NCBI RefSeq assembly: GCF_016879755.1
Contig: NZ_WOFU01000010.1
Span: 1 to 64,000, forward strand
Direction of reading: 5' to 3'
DNA length: 64,000 nt
DNA from: Bacillus sp. B15-48
Lineage (GTDB): Bacteria; Bacillota; Bacilli; Bacillales; Cytobacillaceae
The position numbers were made by a program, and so were the translations under genes. Of this stretch, positions 18,573-25,644 are shown piece after piece (positions within the stretch are counted from its first letter, which is position 1; each line of letters starts with the position of its first letter). Below the pieces are notes generated by a model. That model saw only the letters and a program-made list of their open reading frames with translations, searched no databases and had not been told where the DNA came from.

Positions 18573-19039
18573 TAATGATTCTCCTCCAAATTTAAATTTT
18601 TTTAATCCACAAAATGAATCATACACTCAGACTTTTTAAGATTTTAAAATAGTTAATTTTGGTTATCACTCCTTTCAATTCTACTTTTTGTAAAGCCATT
18701 TTCATTTTGGAAAGAGTGGAAGATATAAGGAAATAAAGCAGACGGAATAACGTAGAAGTTTCAAATTAAAGGTTTAAAAAACGATGGAATTATTCACAGC
18801 AATTTTTCTCAAGGATTTTCATGTGTACGAAGCGTTAAAATGTGGGTAAGAGCAGAAAAACATGTGGGGTTTTCAATATAATATTTCCATGACAAAGGAA
18901 AATTGTCAATGTCAATAATTCGACAATACCATGTTATTTGAAAGACTGCTTGACAATACTGTAAAAACATTAATTTTTATGAAGGAATTAGCAAGGTGGC
19001 AGTCTCAAAACTCGAATTTGTATGGACACATCAAACAGA

Positions 19040-19075
19040 CGCTTTTTCTTATTCAAAAAAAGCGCCGTTTTTTTT
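19040..19075 (+). terminator. Plus-strand terminator without an obvious gene
   Basis: CGCTTTTT / AAAAAGCG stem followed by CCG and eight Ts. It would end plus-strand transcription, yet no convincing plus-strand gene precedes it (a 65-codon frame at 18931 reads through it). It may also insulate the minus-strand gene at 19085. The rest of 18573-19039 holds nothing I can support. Confidence 0.6.
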
Positions 19076-19084
19076 CTATTAGTC

Positions 19085-19351
19085 TTATTGGCGATACATT
19101 AACTGAACTTTTTCAAGATCTGCTATAAAAAGGTTAATTTCCTCTTGGCTTAAGCGTAAAGGCATTTGATCATATAAAGTGATGATTTGACCATCCATGT
19201 CATCCCGATGTTTTTCTAAATAATCATAAAGACTTTTTAACTGGTTTTCTTTAATCGTCGATTGTGTGGTAAAAGATTTTACCTTCTGTAAAGAAAATTC
19301 GTTCGTGAGTTCATCAAACTCACCGGAAATAATGTTCCCCGTCAACAACAT
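19085..19351 (-). CDS. Small hypothetical protein (88 aa)
   Basis: Not recognised. The sequence MLLTGNIISGEFDELTNEFS opens a soluble, charged, probably helical protein with KSLYDYLEKHRDDMDGQII and a C-terminal EEINLFIADLEKVQLMYRQ helix. No Cys, no membrane segment. The ATG at 19351 is preferred because GAGGGG lies 8 bases upstream; the in-frame start at 19372 lacks one. It is a single gene between repeats and a terminator. Confidence 0.6.
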   Translation of the reverse strand: MLLTGNIISGEFDELTNEFSLQKVKSFTTQSTIKENQLKSLYDYLEKHRDDMDGQIITLYDQMPLRLSQEEINLFIADLEKVQLMYRQ

Positions 19352-19439
19352 GTGATCACCCCTCAACAACAAGGTTCGTTTCTGTTAGTTTAACCCAAAA
19401 TGTCACAACTATTATGACTATTGCTAGCAAATTTTGGAG

Positions 19440-19511
19440 GGACAGAGGGACAGGTACCTTATCATTCCGCTATATAATTCTAAATTGGGACGTTCAGGAC
19501 TGTCCTTCCTT
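19440..19511. repeat. Dispersed palindromic repeat (GGGACAGGTACCT type)
   Basis: AGAGGGACAGGTACCTTATC and GGACTGTCCTTCCTT form an imperfect inverted repeat abutting the 3' end of the cupredoxin gene. It is related to the 19959-20018 copy, which flanks the other side of the same gene. It may act as the gene's terminator. Confidence 0.65.
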
Positions 19512-19512
19512 G

Positions 19513-19899
19513 TTATTTAACGATTACTTTTCCAACCATCCCTTCCCTTAAATGGTACCGACATATAAGTTTATATGTACCGGACTTTTCTGGTTTCACG
19601 GTAATGGTTTTTTCTTTTCCTGGCTGGACTTCGGCGTCAATATTGAGCTTTTCCACTGTAAAGGTGTGTTCTTTTTTACCTTTGTTTTTCAATATTAGTG
19701 TTGTCGTTGCACCATTGGGAATTGTGATGACATCCGGTTTAAAGTAATCATCGTTCAACTCGACCTCAATCGCATTCTCCATCTCATCAGGTTGTGTTAC
19801 GACCCGCGATTCGGCAAATACGCCGAATGAACCTGGAATGATTACACTTATCATCGCAAGCACAACGACTAATCCTGTTATCAACCTTCTCACAAACAT
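19513..19899 (-). CDS. Exported cupredoxin-domain protein
   Basis: Secreted or membrane-tethered blue-copper-like protein, 128 residues. An N-terminal signal sequence (RRLITGLVVVLAMISVII, about 4-22) is followed from residue 45 by a plastocyanin-like beta-sandwich. All four type-1 copper ligands can be assigned: His in KKEHTF, Cys in LICRYH, His in the same segment and Met in REGMVGKV. This arrangement (C-x2-H-x4-M) fits plasma-membrane electron transfer or copper binding on the cell exterior. Start has SD GGAGGGATGATG upstream. It is flanked by two related palindromic repeats and has no partner oxidase nearby, so its redox partner is unknown. Confidence 0.88.
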   Translation of the reverse strand: MFVRRLITGLVVVLAMISVIIPGSFGVFAESRVVTQPDEMENAIEVELNDDYFKPDVITIPNGATTTLILKNKGKKEHTFTVEKLNIDAEVQPGKEKTITVKPEKSGTYKLICRYHLREGMVGKVIVK

Positions 19900-19958
19900 T
19901 CATCATCCCTCCTTTCCATAGACTATTCTTGTCCAATCCATAAAATATTATCAGTGAA

Positions 19959-20018
19959 AGAGGGACAGCTACCTTGACCCACCATATAATTCCAGTGGGT
20001 CGAGGGACCTGTCCCTCT
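19959..20018. repeat. Palindromic repeat, double stem (GGGACAG...CTGTCCC)
   Basis: Outer stem AGAGGGACAG / CTGTCCCTCT and inner stem GACCCAC / GTGGGTC with the loop CATATAATTCCA form a long hairpin. It is related to the 19440 element, whose centre also contains TATATAATTC. It lies at the left boundary of the 20.2-30 kb accessory block. Confidence 0.8.
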
Positions 20019-20270
20019 GAACCTACCTACCAAGTCAGAATGCCAAAATCTCCCCTATGCTTTCAGTACATATAAAATTAGGTATTTCAAATAATGATAG
20101 TAAGAATAAAAACAATTCAGTTTAGGGTTCAAAGTACATAACCAGATCAAAGATCCCCCTACATAAAGCAGGACTACAGCAAGCCCAAACCACCTCCTGT
20201 TGAAAGGAAAGGACTTACTAATATTTTGCTTTTTTATACACTAAAAATTTTTAAAATGGAGGAATGAACT

Positions 20271-21485
20271 TTGCCACCTAAGCACCCGCTACCGATTCCA
20301 CCTAATGCATTCGAAGCTCTTGAATCACTTAAACAATTGCTAGACAGTAACCCCAAGTACCGTTTTGGGATTGGAGTTAAAAGAAAATCAGGAGAATTCC
20401 TTGATCAATTAGCTTTAATTGTCTATGTACCTGAAAAGAAATCACCAGAACAACTTACACCATCTCAGATGGTTCCTAGCCATTTTGAAGGCTTCCCTAC
20501 AGACGTTGAACAGTTCCAAAGAATCTTGATTGCTGATCATGCCAAATACGACATTCTTAAAGGTGGAATTGAGATTGGAAAAACGCTAATATTCGATTTA
20601 AATGGGAATGGCCATATGCAATCTGGAACCCTTGGCTGTATCGTGCGCCGACGTAGTGATAGTCGAAAATATTTCCTTACTTGTGAGCATGTGGCTTCAC
20701 ATATTTCTTGCAATGTTCTAGATCCTCAAGGCCATTGCAGCGGTTCGAATCTTCATAATTATATGAACATGACCATTTATCAGCCTGCTGACGAAACACC
20801 TTCTTTTGTTATTGGCCAATGTGTGGATGCTTCTATAAATCTTGATGCAGCAATTATCAAGCCAAATTCTCAACGAGATATCACAAACACGATTCAAGAG
20901 ATTGGCGCGGTAAGGGGGAAAGGTTTCGTTTCACCTTGGGAACCAGTGTGGAAGCGTGGTAGAACCACGGGATTGACGAATGGTCTTGTGAGAGCGATTT
21001 TACCTGAGCATTCGAATACACCAACTACCCTTGAGATCGTCGGCTTTCCAATTAGCGCAAAATTTGCCGACCATGGTGACTCCGGTTCGGTGATTGTGAA
21101 TAGTCGACAGGAAGTCGTCGGTCTCCTCAATAGTATAAGTGACCAAAGTGGAACCACCGCCTATGCTACATTAATTGACCCTATCTGTGATGCATTAAAC
21201 ATTGATATTGCTGCTGGTCCCGTCATCTCGTCGATCACTCCTAACTCTGCCGTGATCACTTCACTCGCACCTGTGGTGATTGAGGGATTTGGATTTGATT
21301 CTCCTATCCAAGTTACTTTCGGAGGGGTTCCTGCTGCTATAATACAGCAGTCACCTACAAGACTTGAAGTATTTCCTCCACCCATGCTTGTTTCGACTAT
21401 AGTTGATGTTAAAGTTCAAAACAAATGGGGCGATGTTTCCGAAGATGGACCGTCAACGAAGTTCGAATATCTCCCTATTTTGTAA
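20271..21485 (+). CDS. Trypsin-fold serine protease-like protein with C-terminal IPT/TIG domain
   Basis: 404-residue protein beginning at a TTG with GGAGG 8 bases upstream. There is no signal peptide. Residues about 110-300 look like a chymotrypsin-fold peptidase: LTCEHVAS supplies His, NLDAAIIKP supplies Asp and DHGDSGSVIV supplies the catalytic Ser. A C-terminal IPT/TIG immunoglobulin-like domain spans about 315-400 (ISSITPNSAVITSLAPVVIE, PIQVTFGGVPA). The first 100 residues are unassigned. Proteases of this layout are uncommon in Bacillaceae. It is the left-most gene of an accessory block with two giant proteins and a lectin and is convergent with them. Processing of those neighbours is a possible role but inference only. 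Confidence 0.75.
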   Translation: MPPKHPLPIPPNAFEALESLKQLLDSNPKYRFGIGVKRKSGEFLDQLALIVYVPEKKSPEQLTPSQMVPSHFEGFPTDVEQFQRILIADHAKYDILKGGIEIGKTLIFDLNGNGHMQSGTLGCIVRRRSDSRKYFLTCEHVASHISCNVLDPQGHCSGSNLHNYMNMTIYQPADETPSFVIGQCVDASINLDAAIIKPNSQRDITNTIQEIGAVRGKGFVSPWEPVWKRGRTTGLTNGLVRAILPEHSNTPTTLEIVGFPISAKFADHGDSGSVIVNSRQEVVGLLNSISDQSGTTAYATLIDPICDALNIDIAAGPVISSITPNSAVITSLAPVVIEGFGFDSPIQVTFGGVPAAIIQQSPTRLEVFPPPMLVSTIVDVKVQNKWGDVSEDGPSTKFEYLPIL

Positions 21486-21574
21486 CTAAGCTAGGAGATT
21501 CTGTCTGTTGGTGAATCAATGGGGATTATAAAGGAACGGCCATCACGTGGAACAATGCGACTGCCCGTCGCACA

Positions 21575-21612
21575 AAAAGCAGGGCAACCATGTTGGAATT
21601 TGCCCTGCTTTT
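21575..21612 (+). terminator. Terminator after the protease gene
   Basis: AAAAGCAGGGCAA / TTGCCCTGCTTTT, a perfect 13-bp stem with a 12-base loop ending in Ts, about 90 bases after the protease stop. The symmetric A/T arms would allow use in both directions. Confidence 0.85.
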
Positions 21613-21654
21613 ATCGTTATTCCTACTTCCCTTCTTTGACACTTAACAATAATA

Positions 21655-21845
21655 GACGTATAAATTCCGCTTAAATTAGTAAATAGCATTGAAAATTGCT
21701 TAAATAAGCAGAGAGATTCCGACTATTAACTCGATAAACGTGAAAATGGGCGATTTTTATTTGTATAACCGGAAAATCTCCCCTTATCTCCCCCGAAACG
21801 AGCTCCATTCTGCATTTAAGCGGAAAAACTCCGCTTATTTTGCCT
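21655..21845. repeat. Intergenic element rich in TCCGCTTA / TAAGCGGA motifs
   Basis: Within about 190 bases AATTCCGCTTAAATT, ATTGCTTAAATAAGCAGAGA and TTTAAGCGGAAAAACTCCGC occur, the last forming a small hairpin (AAGCGGA / TCCGCTT) followed by ATTTT. The pattern resembles dispersed intergenic elements known in Bacillus genomes (recalled, not searched). No coding potential is seen. Confidence 0.5.
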
Positions 21846-21947
21846 TCGCTAGTTACTCAATTAAGGACAAGCCTTATACCAAAAATTGAAGTGATAAAAT
21901 CGTTTAGATTTAGCACTCTATTTATAATTTGTTGTTTTGCACCGTTA

Positions 21948-21979
21948 AAGCAACCCCATCATGAATAAAGGGGTTGCTT
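21948..21979 (-). terminator. Terminator of the giant-protein operon
   Basis: AAGCAACCCC / GGGGTTGCTT (10 bp, 12-base loop) lies about 50 bases after the stop of the 1167-codon gene on the minus strand. T-rich DNA flanks it on both sides, so plus-strand activity is also possible. Confidence 0.8.
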
Positions 21980-22028
21980 ACTTTTTACAAGACTTCTTTT
22001 CTAAAGAAGATGCTGAACCTATCGTAAT

Positions 22029-25000
22029 TCAGGTTTTAGGTAAATCCACAACGTCACTGTACACGGTTCGTTCCTCAAAGGCTCTGCCATCTCCCCCTCC
22101 CGCATCGTGTCGACTAATGGATTCCACTTCCTGAATTCTAATTCGAAGCGGCTCATTCACCTCTGGAATTTCTTGGCGGATTTCTCGATTTAAAGAAGAA
22201 TCGCCAAAAATCACATTGGAGTTAATAGGTACCCAAGCGGGAATTCCGTCAATGTTGGCCTCAAGGGCGGTTAAGTCGACCTTATGAGCCTCTATGCCAG
22301 GTGGCGATTGAAATTTCTCCCAAAAAACCTTCCACCTAAAATAATTCGCCCGATGTTCCGGTGCCACTCCGTTGAGTTTGACGAACAATTCATTTCCGTT
22401 ACGCCGCACATAAAGGGTCCTATCTGGAAATAGCTGAACCATTTCCGTCATAACCACAGAGGAAACCGGTTCTAGTTCTTCGAGAGTATTGGGCTGATAG
22501 CGTGCCACCGCAAGTTGAACGAAAGGACAATAGGCCTCTTTGGCCATACGAGGAATCGCGATATCAACAAACCAGCGTCCATCATGAAACCACGGTTGAT
22601 AAGGGACGGCCATCACATGTGTGTCTACTTCCTTAAGATAGATTTCAAATGACTCTCCTGATTTTCCACTAAAATCAGCAGCTGTTAGCCAAGCACTACC
22701 TGATATCAAAGTGGAATGGATTGGGTCACGCCCAACCTGCGTGATGAACGACTTGACCTTATCCGGAGGATTATTGTCTTTGCTTACAAGTACAACCAAT
22801 TGTTCTCCAGCACCCGTCTCATACCAAGATCCCTTTAGTTCAATTCTCAAACGCCCTCCTTGACGCAGGCGTTTAAGCATAAATTGCTGTCCCTCCTCGG
22901 GATAATCTTCCCAAACGAATGCAGGGCGCGTTGACATAATTAATGGTGGTGCGGGACGAGCTGAACTAGGGATGCTAACAGAAATGTTCGTTTTTGTCGT
23001 AAATGCGTTCTCATCGTCGTCATCAAAAAACGACCGAAATCGGCTGACTGCAGTCAACGTATAGGTAATCTTGCGATGTCGTGTATCACCGAACTCATGC
23101 CGAATCATGTCCTGTAGGGACTTATCACTTCGATTAATCAGGATCGTCTGCACCGGAGCATTCTCTACAAACCGTTTATTTCCATCGTGTGTTGGCTCCT
23201 CCCAGCTGGCATGAATCTCAAGCTTTGCCGTACTTTTAGGATCGATCCCAAGAAGCGGGTTGGCCTTTGGTATAAGTACTGCATAGTTCATGCCATCCTG
23301 CCGCTCTGCTACGAATGTTCCTTGAGGAGATTGAAGCGGCCGCCGCACCGCATGCGTTAAGGTTACCGCCCTTGCAGGGTTCACCATAGGATGCCGGCCT
23401 AAGATGGCCGCTTTCTTTGAATTTTCCGGAAGCGATTCAACGTTTATGGCTAAATGATCTAAAAAATTCCCCCTTAAGAACGATGAAAGTTCCAACGTGA
23501 GTTCCTCGGCTTTGGCGAGACGAACAATAAGTCGAGCTCTAATGCTCGGGTTCTCTATATCCGCTTGTTCCCATTCAAGGATGTTCGAGTCATCTGCTGT
23601 CCGTTCTTTTAGGATGATTTCCATTGATCGAAAGTCCGGCCATCGCTCGCCCCACCCCTGTGCAGTCCCGGCTAGATTCAGCCCACCTGGTTCTTGGCGC
23701 GGGAACACACACACTCCTTCCGCAGCAACATCTGGAACGAGCACCTCGTTCGGATTCGTTGGGCTAAGCTGGTTGGCATACTTGAGCGCTTGTTTCACTA
23801 GATCCCTTATTTGGTCTGGACTCATTCCGTCTATGGCCCCATGTTGCTCAGCCATGGTAAGTGGTGTTTGTGGAGCGACCAATAAACGGCGGGCAGTTGC
23901 TTGAAATTCAGGAACATCCGTATCAGCGTCACTGCGAATGACCAAATGGGCAATGGATTCCCCGAGGCCTAATTTTTTGGGCTCCAACCCTTCTGGAAGA
24001 ACCAGGTCAGGTGGCAATACTGGCTCATAACGGCGGTACGTTTCCGGTTCGGTTAAGCAGCGGTTTGCTGCAGTGTCGCTCAGCTCAAGCCCGCCTCCTG
24101 CAATGTCTGCCACTCTTGCCCGTAATTGATACGTGTGGCTAAACCTCAAGCGGGGAAGCGTTCTCTTAGGGACAGCGTACGACATTTCGAACTGGAAAGG
24201 CATGTCTGGACAGTGCAAAGGACGAATGTCATCTACTGAGGGATCGAATCTCGGCAGCGGAACCGAGAGGCTATACCCTCTCCAGCACGCGACTACCTCG
24301 TCAGTGTATACATTCCCGCTTTCATCCCGGATGGCAGCATGCGCCTTTACATGGCCTTCCTCACGTATTGTCCCCCCACCAATCGTGACTTTGTTCCCAT
24401 CCTCGTTAGACACCTTGTATGTAGCTTCACGCTGGTGCAAGGAGAACCAATCTCTGCCATATTCCTTAACGTCAATTCTATAACCAAGCACTAGGTCGTC
24501 GGCCGTTAGAATCGCTTCGTTCATCGAGTCACGATGGGCGTTAGCATCAGCAGCACGGCGGCGCATTTTAAAATCGTTCTGTCGACCACGCCTAACTAGC
24601 ATCATCCCAGCTGTTCGAAGAGCAGGCAGCATAAAAGAGTGGGGATCGTCTCGTTCTGTGGTCGCATCAATGGCACGAGCTGCATCTCTAAGCTTTTTCA
24701 CGCTGTTATCCACTTCGACTGTGACTACTTCCCAGCTCTCTCCCTCCTGCCGCTCGTTCAGTGTTACCATCCCAGCATGAATATTCGTGTCTCTATTTGT
24801 AACGGAGCCAGGCAAAAAACCCTGTACATACTTAGTCCACGGAGATACAATCGTTGGCAAGAAAGCTGGTGCATCTGGCCAACGCACCCGAACGATCCCC
24901 TCTGCATTCACGCCAGACAGATTCGACCTTGGAATCCTTAATTCGATAATAAGTCCTAGCGCCCGAAGCACAGCCGGATGTTCCCTAAGCAGAGCAAGTG

Positions 25001-25532
25001 TGCCATGAAAGTCTGGTGGCTGACAATTTGATTCCCCACCATTAACTGCTGGCTGCGTTGAATTTTGCAATTCCTCTCCACTCCAGCGTTTTTTTAGTTC
25101 TGCTTCAATAAAAGAATCTAAAGTAGAAATTTCCTTCTCCGCTGCTCCACAAAAAGTTTCTATAATATCTTTTGCCTTCGTGGATGTACTGTCAACCGCT
25201 ACTTCTGGGGCAGATGCTTCCCGTCGGCTCGGGGGATTCACCACCGTATTTGGACCAAAGAATGTTTTCCAGAGCCCCGGTTCTGCTTGGATATGAGGCG
25301 TCATTTCCACCGTTTGTATTTCACCATCTTCTGTCTGAGAAAAATCTACTTTCACCTTCTGGTTCCTATTATTCATGTCCACAAGTTCTGATGGCGGCCA
25401 TTCCTCCATCCCTTCGCTTTTTAGGGAATGACCCACTAGTCTTGGAGCAATCAGGACGCGCACAACTACATCATGTTCCTCACCATATTTACTGGTTCCA
25501 CCTGGGACTGTCACCCATAGCAACTCACTCAT
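22029..25532 (-). CDS. Giant uncharacterised protein (1167 aa)
   Basis: No family recognised. It opens MSELLWVTVPGGTSKYGEEH with no signal peptide or membrane helix. Segments such as RVLIAPRLVGHSLKSEGMEE, SHTYQLRARVADIAGGGLEL, ITYTLTAVSRFRSFFDDDDE and WFVDIAIPRMAKEAYCPFVQ suggest mostly beta structure, with several Ig/fibronectin-like stretches in the second half. About 20% of residues are acidic and Cys is rare. The start has AAAGGGTG upstream. Codon use is richer in G and C than in flanking genes, which suggests horizontal acquisition. It follows the 878-codon gene by 112 bases on the same strand and ends at a terminator, so the two form an operon. A secreted-complex, surface or structural role is possible but I cannot assign one. 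Confidence 0.75.
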   Translation of the reverse strand: MSELLWVTVPGGTSKYGEEHDVVVRVLIAPRLVGHSLKSEGMEEWPPSELVDMNNRNQKVKVDFSQTEDGEIQTVEMTPHIQAEPGLWKTFFGPNTVVNPPSRREASAPEVAVDSTSTKAKDIIETFCGAAEKEISTLDSFIEAELKKRWSGEELQNSTQPAVNGGESNCQPPDFHGTLALLREHPAVLRALGLIIELRIPRSNLSGVNAEGIVRVRWPDAPAFLPTIVSPWTKYVQGFLPGSVTNRDTNIHAGMVTLNERQEGESWEVVTVEVDNSVKKLRDAARAIDATTERDDPHSFMLPALRTAGMMLVRRGRQNDFKMRRRAADANAHRDSMNEAILTADDLVLGYRIDVKEYGRDWFSLHQREATYKVSNEDGNKVTIGGGTIREEGHVKAHAAIRDESGNVYTDEVVACWRGYSLSVPLPRFDPSVDDIRPLHCPDMPFQFEMSYAVPKRTLPRLRFSHTYQLRARVADIAGGGLELSDTAANRCLTEPETYRRYEPVLPPDLVLPEGLEPKKLGLGESIAHLVIRSDADTDVPEFQATARRLLVAPQTPLTMAEQHGAIDGMSPDQIRDLVKQALKYANQLSPTNPNEVLVPDVAAEGVCVFPRQEPGGLNLAGTAQGWGERWPDFRSMEIILKERTADDSNILEWEQADIENPSIRARLIVRLAKAEELTLELSSFLRGNFLDHLAINVESLPENSKKAAILGRHPMVNPARAVTLTHAVRRPLQSPQGTFVAERQDGMNYAVLIPKANPLLGIDPKSTAKLEIHASWEEPTHDGNKRFVENAPVQTILINRSDKSLQDMIRHEFGDTRHRKITYTLTAVSRFRSFFDDDDENAFTTKTNISVSIPSSARPAPPLIMSTRPAFVWEDYPEEGQQFMLKRLRQGGRLRIELKGSWYETGAGEQLVVLVSKDNNPPDKVKSFITQVGRDPIHSTLISGSAWLTAADFSGKSGESFEIYLKEVDTHVMAVPYQPWFHDGRWFVDIAIPRMAKEAYCPFVQLAVARYQPNTLEELEPVSSVVMTEMVQLFPDRTLYVRRNGNELFVKLNGVAPEHRANYFRWKVFWEKFQSPPGIEAHKVDLTALEANIDGIPAWVPINSNVIFGDSSLNREIRQEIPEVNEPLRIRIQEVESISRHDAGGGDGRAFEERTVYSDVVDLPKT

Positions 25533-25644
25533 TCAAGTTCACCCTTTCCATTCTTATCTTGTTTCCCCCAATTTGAACCTTGAAGATCCAGACTTTAGAA
25601 ATTGTGACTAGCTATTCAGATGTTTCTGTCATTATTTTTTACTA

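Noticed and set aside
18931-19128. 65-codon plus-strand frame
   Set aside because: Runs through a clear terminator hairpin and into the opposite-strand gene; no SD.
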